Shown: piece by piece, positions 34,509 to 43,146 of the stretch | Numbering within the stretch: the first letter of the stretch is position 1 | Layout: every line of letters starts with the position of its first letter | Assembly: GCF_006974125.1 (NCBI RefSeq) | Contig: NZ_CP037858.1 | Coordinates: 2,542,001 to 2,606,000 of the forward strand | Direction: 5' to 3' | DNA: 64,000 nt | Origin: Stenotrophomonas maltophilia | Lineage (GTDB): Bacteria > Pseudomonadota > Gammaproteobacteria > Xanthomonadales > Xanthomonadaceae | Notes under the pieces: generated by a model | Databases searched by the model: none | Told to the model about the DNA's origin: nothing | Seen by the model: only the letters and a program-made list of their open reading frames with translations | Made by a program: the position numbers and the translations under genes

Positions 34509-35687
34509 ATGAATGCCACTCCTTCCTTCGAACCTGAGCCGACACTGCCGTCGGTGCAGCGGCTGCTGCAGCAGGTCCACCCGCAGCGCCTGGTCGGTGC
34601 GGTGGTGCTGGTGCGCGAGCACGGCGTGCTGCGCCATGCCAGCGCCACGGGCCTGGCGGATCGCGGGTCGGCCACGCCGATGCAACGCGACCAGCTGTTC
34701 CGGTTGGCCTCGGTGAGCAAGCCGCTGCTGACCACGGTGATCCTGCGCCTGGTGGCCCAGGGCGTGCTCGACCTCGATACGCCGGTACAGCGCTGGCTGC
34801 CGGACTTCCGCCCGGCGATGGCCGATGGCAGCACGCCGCCCATCAGCCTGCGCCAGCTGCTCAGCCACAGCAGCGGGTTGGGCTATCGCTTCCTCGAAGC
34901 CGATGCGGACGGCCCCTACGCGCGGGCCGGTGTCAGCGATGGCATGGACGCCAGGCCGTTGACCCTGGCCGAGAACGTGCGCCACATCGTGCAGGCGCCA
35001 CTGCTGTTCGCACCGGGCAGCCAGTGGATGTATTCGCTGGGCGTGGACGTGGCCGGTGCCGTGGCCGAAGCGGCGACCGGGGAAACGTTGCAGGCATTGT
35101 TCGCACGCTTGCTGGCTGCGCCCCTGGGCCTGCGCGATACCGCCTTCGCTACCCACGATGCGTCACGGTTGGCCACGCCCTATGTCACCGACACACCGCA
35201 GCCACACCGCCTGCGCGAAGGCGAGGTGGTCGCCCCGTTCGAGGGCACGGTGGGCATCGAGTACAGCCTTGCCCGCGCAACCGATGGCAGCCGGTTCCCT
35301 TCGGCCGGCGCGGGCCTGGTGGGTACCGCCGATGAAGTGGTGCTGGTGCTGGAGGCGCTGCGCGACGGGCAGCACGCCGGCCTGTTGCCGCCCCACCTCG
35401 TGGCAGAGATGGCCACCCCGCAGGTCGGCGAGCAGGGACCACCGGAGCCGGCTGGCTGGGGCTTCGGTCTTGGCTTTGCGGTGCTGCGCGATGCGGCCGC
35501 CAGCGGCACGCCGCAGAACACAGGTACATGGCGCTGGGGCGGTGCCTACGGCCATAGCTGGTTTGTCGACCCTGCGCGCGGCCTGAGCGTGGTGGCGCTG
35601 ACCAACACGCTGTACGAAGGCATGGACGGTGCCTTTGTCGATCAACTGCGCGATGCGGTGTATGCCGATCTGGGGACTGCACGATGA
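34509..35687 (+). CDS. Serine hydrolase of the class C beta-lactamase family
   Basis: The 392-residue protein has the SxxK motif SVSK at 68-71 and a YSL (Tyr175) in place of YxN, plus a C-terminal AYGHSWFVDP that corresponds to the third active-site box (HSW for KTG). It has no signal peptide, so it is cytoplasmic and more likely an esterase or peptidase than a resistance enzyme. Its stop overlaps the start of the MFS gene by four bases, so the two are coupled. Confidence 0.85.
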   Translation: MNATPSFEPEPTLPSVQRLLQQVHPQRLVGAVVLVREHGVLRHASATGLADRGSATPMQRDQLFRLASVSKPLLTTVILRLVAQGVLDLDTPVQRWLPDFRPAMADGSTPPISLRQLLSHSSGLGYRFLEADADGPYARAGVSDGMDARPLTLAENVRHIVQAPLLFAPGSQWMYSLGVDVAGAVAEAATGETLQALFARLLAAPLGLRDTAFATHDASRLATPYVTDTPQPHRLREGEVVAPFEGTVGIEYSLARATDGSRFPSAGAGLVGTADEVVLVLEALRDGQHAGLLPPHLVAEMATPQVGEQGPPEPAGWGFGLGFAVLRDAAASGTPQNTGTWRWGGAYGHSWFVDPARGLSVVALTNTLYEGMDGAFVDQLRDAVYADLGTAR

Positions 35688-36868
35688 GCGGCCATGCCAT
35701 CGATGCCGCCAGCCCGGCCGGTGAAGCCACGCGTCTGCCATGGGCCGGCCTGCTGGCACTGGCCGGCGGTGGCTTCATCACCCTGCTGACCGAGACCTTG
35801 CCGGCCGGTGTATTGCGGCCCATGGGCGACAGCCTGGGTGTGAGTGATGCGGCGGTGGGGCAGTTGGTGAGCGTGTATGCGTTGGGCTCGGTGATGGCCG
35901 CGTTGCCGATGACCGCGCTGACCCAGCGCCTGCCACGACGCCCGCTGCTGCTGGCAGCCATCGCCGGCTTCGTGGTGGTCAATACATTGACCGCGTTGAG
36001 CGGCAGCTATCCACTGATCCTCGCCGCACGTTTCCTGGCGGGCGTGAGCGGCGGGCTGCTGTGGTCACTGGTGGCTGGCTACGCGGCGCGCATGGTGGTG
36101 CCCTCGCTGCAGGGCCGGGCGATTGCGGTGGCGATGGTCGGATCGCCGCTGGCGCTGTCGCTGGGCGTACCGGCCGGCACGTTGCTGGGCCAGCAGATCG
36201 GCTGGCGCTGGGCGTTCGCAGTGATGAGCGTGCTGGGCGTGGGGCTGCTGACGTATGCGCGTTGGGCACTGCCGGCCTTGCCCGCCGCCGGTGCCGGCCA
36301 GCGCACCTCGCTGGGCGCGGTGTGGCGCACGCCCGGCGTGCGCAGCGCACTGCTGGTGATGGTGCTGTACGTGCTCGCGCACAATGTGCTCTACACCTAC
36401 ATCGAACCGCTGGCAGTGGAGGCGGGGGCGGGCCCGTGGCTGGATCGCCTGCTGCTGGCCTTCGGCCTGGCGGCGATCGCGGGTATCGGTATTGCCGGCT
36501 GGGGCGTGGATCGCCACCTGCACACGCTGGTGTGGGCAGCGGTGATCGGTTTCATCCTGCCGGTGCTGGCGCTGCTGATGTGGCCGGGCAACGCGACCGC
36601 GCTGCTGCTGGCGACGGTCCTGTGGGGCGTGGCCTTCGGCGCGGTGCCGACCCTGTTCCAGACCGCACTCGCACGCCGAGCCGGGGCCGCAGCGGATCTG
36701 GCGCAGTCGATGCTGGTGACCGGCTGGAACCTGGCCATTGCGGCGGGAGGTGTGGCGGGTGGTGTGCTGCTGCAGACCAGTGGGCCCACCCAGTTGGGAT
36801 GGTTGCCGTTGCTGCTGCTGGCGGTGACTGCTGCATGGTTGCTGGCACGGCCGAAGGCGTGGGCGTAG
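35684..36868 (+). CDS. MFS transporter, drug/arabinose efflux type
   Basis: The 394-residue protein has 12 predicted membrane helices. The DHA1-type landmarks are LTETLPAGVLRPMGDSLGVS at the first helix and LPRRPLLLA in loop 2-3. It starts in the ATGA overlap with the serine hydrolase gene. Export of a small organic compound is inferred; the substrate is unknown. Confidence 0.87.
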   Translation: MSGHAIDAASPAGEATRLPWAGLLALAGGGFITLLTETLPAGVLRPMGDSLGVSDAAVGQLVSVYALGSVMAALPMTALTQRLPRRPLLLAAIAGFVVVNTLTALSGSYPLILAARFLAGVSGGLLWSLVAGYAARMVVPSLQGRAIAVAMVGSPLALSLGVPAGTLLGQQIGWRWAFAVMSVLGVGLLTYARWALPALPAAGAGQRTSLGAVWRTPGVRSALLVMVLYVLAHNVLYTYIEPLAVEAGAGPWLDRLLLAFGLAAIAGIGIAGWGVDRHLHTLVWAAVIGFILPVLALLMWPGNATALLLATVLWGVAFGAVPTLFQTALARRAGAAADLAQSMLVTGWNLAIAAGGVAGGVLLQTSGPTQLGWLPLLLLAVTAAWLLARPKAWA

Positions 36869-36889
36869 GCGACGATCGGTGGTGGCGCG

Positions 36890-36949
36890 GTGCCGGCCAG
36901 CGGCCGGCACTACCGTGGTCCACGCCATCCACGCATGGCGTGGATCTAC
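36890..36949. repeat. Two SMAG palindromes
   Basis: Minus-orientation units at 36890-36913 (GTAGTGCCGGCC type) and 36926-36949 (GTAGATCCACGCC type). Confidence 0.85.
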
Positions 36950-36969
36950 CGGGCGCAGCGACCCGCGTT

Positions 36970-37182
36970 TGCTTTTGCTTTCTTCTGTTGATTCCGTGGT
37001 GGGAGGCAGCCGGAACCTGTCAGAGGCCGGGGCGGTCGGGTTCGCGGGGGTGTCCGCGGCATGGATGCCGCGGCCAAGCCCCCATGGATGGGTTTACGGC
37101 GTCCCCCGCGAACCCGACCGCCCCGGCCAACTCCGGGATAGCTGTACGCGACCCACCACGAGGGGCTCCGCCGTTCGCCGTC
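36970..37182 (+). repeat. Long-arm hairpin element, copy 1
   Basis: Perfect 26-bp inverted arms at 37025-37050 and 37103-37128 enclose a 52-base core with an inner 9-bp hairpin (CCGCGGCAT/ATGCCGCGG, 37054-37073) and GTTTACGGCGTCCCC at its end. The left flank is TTGC/TTTTGC-rich with CCGTGGTGGGA. The right flank contains CCACCACGAGGGGCTCCGCC and runs up to the stop codon of the EAL gene. Confidence 0.85.
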
Positions 37183-38799
37183 CTATTCCACTGGCTCACG
37201 CTCGATCGGCACGCTGCGCGGGTTCTGCATGTCCTCCCGCGCTGCGCCATAGCGCTGCTGCCGTTTGTGATGGAACGCCACGAATTCATCGCGTGGCAAC
37301 GGCCGCGAGAAAAGCCAGCCCTGTCCGAATTCCACCTTGCGGCTGTGCAGGTAGGCCAGCTGGGCTTCGGTCTCCACGCCCTCGGCCACCACCCATAGCC
37401 CCAGTTCCTTGGCCATGTCGATGATGTGCGGGGTCACCGGGCTGGTGGCGCTCTCGGTGCCGATGGCATCGATGAACGACTTGTCGATCTTCAACGCATC
37501 CAGCGGCAGCTGCTCCAGGTACTGCAGGCTGGAGAAGCCCACGCCGAAATCATCGATGGCCACGCTGTGGCCGGCGCGGCGTGCCTGCGCCAGCATCGTG
37601 CGGGCGCGGTCCAGATCGAGGAAGCCGCGCTCGGTGGCCTCCATCCAGATCTGTTGCGGCAGGATGCCGCTGCCGGCCATGTGCCTGGAGATCATCTTCA
37701 ATGCACGACCGCTGCTGATGTCCTCGGCAGCGAGATTGATCGCGATGTGCGCGCTGCGATCGGCCACCAGCAGCTCGCGCATGTCGCGCACCACGTTCTC
37801 GATCACCAGGTCGGTGACGTCGGCGATCATTCCGGCTTCCTCGGCCAACGGAATGAACAGGTCCGGGCGCACCTGGGTGCCATCCGGGCGCTGCCAGCGG
37901 ATCAACACCTCGGCGCCGACGCAGATGCCGGTATCCAGTTCGATGATCGGCTGGTAGTGCAGGTACAGCTCGCGGCGGCGGATGGCGGTGGCCAGTTCGC
38001 CGCGCAGCGACAGGCGGCGCCGCGACAGCCAGATCACCAGGCCGGCACCGGCAGCGGCCAGCAGGACGCTCAGTGGCACGAACAACCACGCCTGCTGCCG
38101 GAACGTGGCAGCCAGTGCGGCGCGCGGTGTGGTGGCGATCGCCAGCCATTCCTCGTTGCGTGCGGTCGCGTACAGCGTGTTCTGGTCCAGGCCTTCGCCC
38201 GGTGTTCGCAGCAGCGCTTCCAGCAGCGCCGGTTCCATGCCCTCCTGCCTGGCCAGCAGGCGGCCGTCGGGGCTGGCCAGGGCCAGGCGCACGTGTGGAT
38301 CGACGATGACGTCGACGAAGCGGCGTGGATCGACCAGTACATCGTAGTTGCCGTACAGGATGGCCAGCATCTGCCTCCGGCCACTGGCTTCGGGCCGGAT
38401 ATCCACCGCAATCCCCGCACCGTCACTGGTGACATGGTCGGCCTTGGGCTGGTTCACGTCGGATGGGAACGGCCCCCACGACGTGCACCGCAGCTTGCCG
38501 CCCTCGAAATAGCCCATCTGGTCGACCGACGACGTGGTCATCACCAGAGTCTGCATGCGCCGGATGTGGTCCGGCCCGCACGGATCGTAGGCGCCGGCCT
38601 CGGCGGACTTCAACGCGGCCAGCGCTTCCATGTAGGACTGGTCGGAACGGCGCAGGGTGCGGCCGGCGATGTCGCGCAGGCGCTGCTGCTCGACGCTGAC
38701 CGCACGGTCCCAGGTGGCATAGGCCATCACCGCGATCGGCACAGCCGCAGCCAGCAGCGCCAGTGCGGTGGCGCCAATGATCACGCGCAGCCGGCTCAT
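37183..38799 (-). CDS. CSS-motif EAL-domain c-di-GMP phosphodiesterase (PdeC-like)
   Basis: The 538-residue membrane protein has an N-terminal helix, a periplasmic CSS domain with Cys in YDPCGPDH and CTSWGPF, a second helix near 245-265, and a cytoplasmic EAL domain. In the domain the signature is EVLIRW, followed by NLAAEDIS, DDFGVGFSSL, KIDKSF and AEGVETEAQ, so the catalytic set looks intact. It should hydrolyse c-di-GMP, with activity tuned by the redox state of the periplasmic cysteines as in E. coli PdeC. The start at 38799 places the first helix at the N-terminus. Confidence 0.9.
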   Translation of the reverse strand: MSRLRVIIGATALALLAAAVPIAVMAYATWDRAVSVEQQRLRDIAGRTLRRSDQSYMEALAALKSAEAGAYDPCGPDHIRRMQTLVMTTSSVDQMGYFEGGKLRCTSWGPFPSDVNQPKADHVTSDGAGIAVDIRPEASGRRQMLAILYGNYDVLVDPRRFVDVIVDPHVRLALASPDGRLLARQEGMEPALLEALLRTPGEGLDQNTLYATARNEEWLAIATTPRAALAATFRQQAWLFVPLSVLLAAAGAGLVIWLSRRRLSLRGELATAIRRRELYLHYQPIIELDTGICVGAEVLIRWQRPDGTQVRPDLFIPLAEEAGMIADVTDLVIENVVRDMRELLVADRSAHIAINLAAEDISSGRALKMISRHMAGSGILPQQIWMEATERGFLDLDRARTMLAQARRAGHSVAIDDFGVGFSSLQYLEQLPLDALKIDKSFIDAIGTESATSPVTPHIIDMAKELGLWVVAEGVETEAQLAYLHSRKVEFGQGWLFSRPLPRDEFVAFHHKRQQRYGAAREDMQNPRSVPIEREPVE

Positions 38800-39030
38800 G
38801 GCCGGGGCTCCAGCAGGGCGGGCAGGGCAGGGTGCATGGACTGGGCCGATCCTTGGGCAGGTGCGGCTATCTGAGCATGGCGCCGGGCCGGGCGGAATGG
38901 GCGCGACCCGGCATTTCGTCACATTGTGATGAAAGCGGCCAAGTTTGACGGGATCGGCCCATCCAGCGCTGGCGCTCCGGCCTGTGGAGGACTACCGTCG
39001 AACGCTTCGCCCGCCCTTTTGCCCGCGCCC

Positions 39031-40404
39031 ATGACCGAGCCCGCAACGCCCCCCGAGCACCTGCGCCGCAGCCTGTCCAACCGCCACCTGCAACTGATCG
39101 CCATCGGTGGTGCCATCGGCACCGGCCTGTTCATGGGGTCGGGCAAGACCATCAGCCTGGCGGGCCCATCCATCGTCTTCGTGTACCTGATCATCGGCGC
39201 GATGCTGTTCTTCGTGATGCGCGCGATGGGCGAGCTGCTGCTGTCCAACCTGAACTACAAATCCTTCATCGATTTCTCCACCGACCTGCTCGGTCCCTGG
39301 GCCGGCTTTTTCTGTGGGTGGACCTACTGGTTCTGCTGGATCGTCACCGCCATCGCCGATGTGATCGCGATTGCCGCCTATGCGCAGTTCTGGTTCCCCG
39401 GGCTTGAAGCCTGGAAACCGGCGCTGGCGTGCGTGATGCTGCTGTTGTCGTTGAACCTGGTGACGGTGAAGCTGTTCGGCGAAATGGAATTCTGGTTCGC
39501 GCTGATCAAGATCGTTGCGATCTGCGCGCTGATCATCACCGGTGCCGGGCTGGTGGCGTGGGGCTTCACCTCGCCCAGTGGCCACACCGCGGCGCTGTCG
39601 AACCTGTGGAATGACGGTGGCATGTTCCCGATGGGCCTGGTGGGCTTCTTCGCCGGCTTCCAGATTGCGGTGTTCGCCTTCGTCGGCATCGAGCTGGTGG
39701 GTACCACCGCCGCCGAAACCGCCGATCCGGAGCGCAACCTGCCCAAGGCGATCAATTCGATCCCGGTGCGCATCATCATCTTCTACGTGCTGGCGCTGAT
39801 CGCGATCATGGCAGTCACGCCGTGGCGCCAGGTGGTGCCGGACAAGAGCCCGTTCGTGCAGCTGTTCGTGCTGGCCGGCATTCCCGCTGCCGCCAGCCTG
39901 ATCAACTTCGTGGTGCTGACCTCGGCCACCTCGTCTGCCAACAGCGGCATCTTCTCCACCAGCCGCATGCTCTACGGCCTGGCCGAGGAAGGCCACGCGC
40001 CGCGCGGGCTGTCGCGCCTGTCGCGCGCGGCGGTGCCGGCCCGCGGCCTGCTGTTCTCCTGCCTGTGCCTGCTGGGTGGCACCCTGCTGATCTACCTGAT
40101 CCCGAACCTGGTGACCGCCTTCACCCTGGTGACCACGCTGGCCACCGTGCTCTTCATCTTCGTCTGGTCGCTGATCCTGGTGGCCTACATGGTCTACCGC
40201 CGCCGCTACCCGGAGCGCCACGCTGCCTCGATCTTCCAGATGCCCGGCGGCGTTGCCATGTGCTGGGCCTGCCTGGTGTTCTTCGCCGGCGTGCTGGTGC
40301 TGCTGAGCCTGCAGGGCGACACCCGCCAGGCGCTGATCGCCAGCCCGGCGTGGTTCGTGCTGCTGGGTGTGGGGTATTGGGTGCGCCGGAGGACCGCGAA
40401 GTGA
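39031..40404 (+). CDS. cycA: D-serine/D-alanine/glycine:H+ symporter
   Basis: The 457-residue APC-family permease has 12 helices. It matches E. coli CycA almost word for word in several places: RHLQLIAIGGAIGTGLFMGS, GPWAGFFCGWTYWFCWIV, AYAQFWFPGL and TSATSSANSGIFSTSRM. It imports glycine, D-alanine and D-serine across the inner membrane. The start at 39031 matches the CycA N-terminus; a longer reading from 38926 has no support. Confidence 0.95.
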   Translation: MTEPATPPEHLRRSLSNRHLQLIAIGGAIGTGLFMGSGKTISLAGPSIVFVYLIIGAMLFFVMRAMGELLLSNLNYKSFIDFSTDLLGPWAGFFCGWTYWFCWIVTAIADVIAIAAYAQFWFPGLEAWKPALACVMLLLSLNLVTVKLFGEMEFWFALIKIVAICALIITGAGLVAWGFTSPSGHTAALSNLWNDGGMFPMGLVGFFAGFQIAVFAFVGIELVGTTAAETADPERNLPKAINSIPVRIIIFYVLALIAIMAVTPWRQVVPDKSPFVQLFVLAGIPAAASLINFVVLTSATSSANSGIFSTSRMLYGLAEEGHAPRGLSRLSRAAVPARGLLFSCLCLLGGTLLIYLIPNLVTAFTLVTTLATVLFIFVWSLILVAYMVYRRRYPERHAASIFQMPGGVAMCWACLVFFAGVLVLLSLQGDTRQALIASPAWFVLLGVGYWVRRRTAK

Positions 40405-40451
40405 TCCAACGTCTCCGTTCCATCGATTGGCCCATCGTCTCCAGAGAGTTA

Positions 40452-40546
40452 CATCCACGCATGGCGTGGATCTACTGTCAGCCGCAGGAAATCGGCCGTT
40501 GCCGTTGCTGTTGCTGTTGAGGTTGCCGGCCAGCGGCCGGCACTAC
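40452..40546. repeat. Two SMAG palindromes around a GTTGCTGTTGC tract
   Basis: Minus-orientation units at 40452-40475 and 40522-40546. Between them is a GTTGC-rich tract like the flanks of the long-arm hairpin elements, but no long hairpin is present. Confidence 0.8.
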
Positions 40547-40621
40547 CACGGGTGCAGGGCGCAGCCCTGCCGGCCCCCATTCACCCGGCGTTAGCGGGCG
40601 CGGCCGGATCATCCGGCCGCC

Positions 40622-41398
40622 ATGTCCCGTCGCTCCCTCCTGCTCGCGCTGTCGCTGCTGTCCAGCCTGTGGCCGGGGCTGGCCGCCGCGCGCACCGTCT
40701 ACCGTTGCGTGCAGGGCAACACCGTGAGCCTGGCCACCGCCCCGGAACCCGGTTCACGTTGCACCCCGAAGGAAATCGACGACAACGCCATCCAGGCCCC
40801 GAACCTGTGGGGCAACATGGGTGTGTTCAGTGGTGTGCTGTATGAGCGCGAGCAGGATGGCGTGCTGGTCTATTCCACCCGCAACCTGCCCGGTTCGCGG
40901 GTGTTCCTGAAGTTCACCGTGGCCACGCCGCCGGGTGAGCCCGCCCACGAGGGCCTTGGCAAGGTCGGCAAGCCGCAGCTGGCCCAGCATGCCAGGCAGT
41001 TCAAGGCCGCCGCCAAGGCCACCGGCGTCGACGACGCCTGGCTGCGTGCGATCGCCCATGCCGAGAGCAATTTCGATGCGCTGGCGGTCTCGAGCAAAGG
41101 TGCGCAGGGCGTGATGCAGCTGATGCCCGAGACCGCGCAGGAATTCGGCGTGCGTGATCCGTTCTCGCCGCAGCAGTCGATCGAGGGTGGCGCGCGCTAC
41201 ATGCGCGCGCTGCTGCGCCGCTACAACGGCGATCGGCCGCTGGCCGCAGCGGCCTACAACGCCGGTATCGGTGCGGTCACCCGCTACAAGGGGGTGCCGC
41301 CGTATGCCGAAACCCTGGCCTATGTGGACAAGGTGATGGCGCTGTACGCGCGTTACCGCGAAGCGATGGGCATCCGCACCGAGGTGCCTGCACGCTAG
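40622..41398 (+). CDS. Secreted lytic transglycosylase (SLT family)
   Basis: The 258-residue protein has a signal peptide, a DUF4124-like N-terminal part (TVYRCVQGNTVSLATAPEPGSRC), and an SLT lysozyme-like domain from about 125. Catalytic Glu148 is in IAHAESNF, with SSKGAQGVMQLMPETA and AAYNAG at the later motifs. It cleaves the glycan chains of peptidoglycan in the periplasm. Confidence 0.92.
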   Translation: MSRRSLLLALSLLSSLWPGLAAARTVYRCVQGNTVSLATAPEPGSRCTPKEIDDNAIQAPNLWGNMGVFSGVLYEREQDGVLVYSTRNLPGSRVFLKFTVATPPGEPAHEGLGKVGKPQLAQHARQFKAAAKATGVDDAWLRAIAHAESNFDALAVSSKGAQGVMQLMPETAQEFGVRDPFSPQQSIEGGARYMRALLRRYNGDRPLAAAAYNAGIGAVTRYKGVPPYAETLAYVDKVMALYARYREAMGIRTEVPAR

Positions 41399-41421
41399 GC
41401 TGGCGGTGCTGGATGTGTCGT

Positions 41422-41449
41422 GTAGCGCCGAGCCCATGCTCGGCTCTAC
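41422..41449 (+). repeat. SMAG palindrome
   Basis: GTAGCGCCGAGCCCATGCTCG type unit ending in CTCTAC, GTAG-like at both ends. Confidence 0.8.
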
Positions 41450-41460
41450 AAGGCGTCTGC

Positions 41461-42981
41461 TCAGCGCGAGGTCGAGGTGCTGACCAGTTCGTAGCGCTCG
41501 ACGCGGCCCAGGCGGGCAACCTCGGCCTGCACGTCGGCACGTTGCTTCAGCGCACGCCAGGCTGCATCGATCTTCACGTCGCCCGGCAATGACGGATAGG
41601 TGCGCATGTCCTGCAGGCTGGCCAGCGTCTCGCCACGGTCGGTGGGGGAGCGCAGCTGTTCGATCAGCACTGCGGCTGCTCCGTCCAGGTTGCCTTCGTC
41701 CAGCAGCATCTCGCGATGGAACAGGCGCGCGTCGTCGCGCTGGGCAAGGATCACCGAGCGTGCGGCTTCCATTGCCTGGGCATCGCCGCGTTCGCGGGCG
41801 GCAGCGAACTGCACCAGGGCTTGTGCGGCTTTGCCGTAGCCACCGAGGTCGGGGAGATCTTTCACGGCCTGCGCTGCATCCTGCATGCGGCCGAGCGAGG
41901 TGAACACGAAGCCGACATTCAACCGGTGCTCGATGTCGTCCGGGCCGAGTGCGCCGATGCGGGCCGCCTGTTGCGCCGCCGCCAGGGCATCGTCGGTGCG
42001 GCCCAGCCGGCGCAATGCGGTGAACCGGCTGTTGAGCAGCCACGCCACCCATTCGGCTTCCTCCGCCGACGGCGATTCGCCTTCGGCAGCCGCCCGGGCC
42101 ATGCCGTCGGTCAGTGCCAGCACTTCCTCATTGCGGTCCAGCATCAGCAGCGTGACGCTGAACTGGGCCATGCGCGCGTCCAGCTTGCGATCAAGCAGGC
42201 CGGACACCCGCAGGTCGTCCAGGTGCTTCTGCGCGACCTGTACCGGGTCGAAGCGCGGATCGGCGCGGTCGACATAGCGGTCGAAGCGCTTGTCGCTGCG
42301 CAGCTGGATGATCTCGGTTGGGCTGTCGATGCGGGCCAGCGTGGCCGGAATCGCGTCGCCGCGGCCGTTCTCGGCCTGCAGCGTGGCCAGCGCCAGCCAC
42401 AGTCCGGTCGGTTCCAGGCCACCGCTCTTCCAGCCGTTGTCGAACAGCGCCTGCAGCAGGTCCATGCGCTGCCGCGGCTGGTCGCGCAGGCGGTACTGCA
42501 GGTAGCCGATCGTCTGGTGTTCGAGCGGCAGCGGCGCTTCGGCATGTTTCAGTGCCTGCACCAGATGACGGGTGGCCGCTGCAGGCTGGTCCTCGGACAG
42601 TTCAACCGACATCAGGGTGAGCAGGACCTGCGCATCCTCCGGCAGTGCCTCCTGCGCCCGCTGCAGGTAGCGGCGGGCCTGGTCCGGCTTCTTCTGCACC
42701 ATCGCGGTCCAGCCGGCCACCTGCGCGGCGCGGCCGCGATGTTCGGCATCGAAGTCATCCAGCATCGGATCTTCCATCAGCCGTTCCATCGCGATCAGCG
42801 CGCCCAGTGTGTTGCCACTGCGCGACTGCTGGATCGCCTCATCCCATCGCGTGGCATAGGCCATGTGTACTGCGTCGCTGGTGACCGACGGCTTCTGCGG
42901 CGCCACCGTGATCGAGGCGGAGGCGGATGTGCTGGCCAATGCGGCAATCAGCAGGGCGGCGAGGGGGAGGATGCGGGGCAT
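41461..42981 (-). CDS. Exported TPR-repeat protein
   Basis: The 506-residue protein has a signal peptide (MPRILPLAALLIAALASTSASA) and is otherwise alpha-helical, with degenerate tetratricopeptide pairs such as QVAGWTAMVQKKPDQARRYLQRAQ and LGRTDDALAAAQQAARIG. It is probably a periplasmic scaffold. The function is unknown. It is divergent from the NHL/M23 gene. Confidence 0.75.
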   Translation of the reverse strand: MPRILPLAALLIAALASTSASASITVAPQKPSVTSDAVHMAYATRWDEAIQQSRSGNTLGALIAMERLMEDPMLDDFDAEHRGRAAQVAGWTAMVQKKPDQARRYLQRAQEALPEDAQVLLTLMSVELSEDQPAAATRHLVQALKHAEAPLPLEHQTIGYLQYRLRDQPRQRMDLLQALFDNGWKSGGLEPTGLWLALATLQAENGRGDAIPATLARIDSPTEIIQLRSDKRFDRYVDRADPRFDPVQVAQKHLDDLRVSGLLDRKLDARMAQFSVTLLMLDRNEEVLALTDGMARAAAEGESPSAEEAEWVAWLLNSRFTALRRLGRTDDALAAAQQAARIGALGPDDIEHRLNVGFVFTSLGRMQDAAQAVKDLPDLGGYGKAAQALVQFAAARERGDAQAMEAARSVILAQRDDARLFHREMLLDEGNLDGAAAVLIEQLRSPTDRGETLASLQDMRTYPSLPGDVKIDAAWRALKQRADVQAEVARLGRVERYELVSTSTSR

Positions 42982-43146
42982 GGAGGATCTCCATCCGTGG
43001 GAACCGCATTGAACCTGCTGGAGCCAGCGAGAACAAGCGCGATGGATGGAACTCTGGCGTTTGACCGCACGATTGGCCATGGCGGATCGTGCGTTCAGCG
43101 TCTATTGTCGGTGCCTCTTCAGACAGCAGGCAGGCAGCGCAGCACG

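Noticed and set aside
34509..35687. Beta-lactamase as an antibiotic resistance gene
   Set aside because: There is no signal peptide and the YxN and KTG boxes are altered (YSL, HSW), which fits cytoplasmic esterase-type relatives.
37183..38799. Inactive EAL domain because of EVL instead of EAL
   Set aside because: EVL occurs in active phosphodiesterases, and the other motifs (DDFG, KID, AEGVE) are complete.
41716..43146. Extension of the NHL/M23 reading frame far upstream, across the TPR gene
   Set aside because: The TPR protein on the other strand is clearly the real gene there; the membrane anchor of the NHL/M23 protein starts at 43147.
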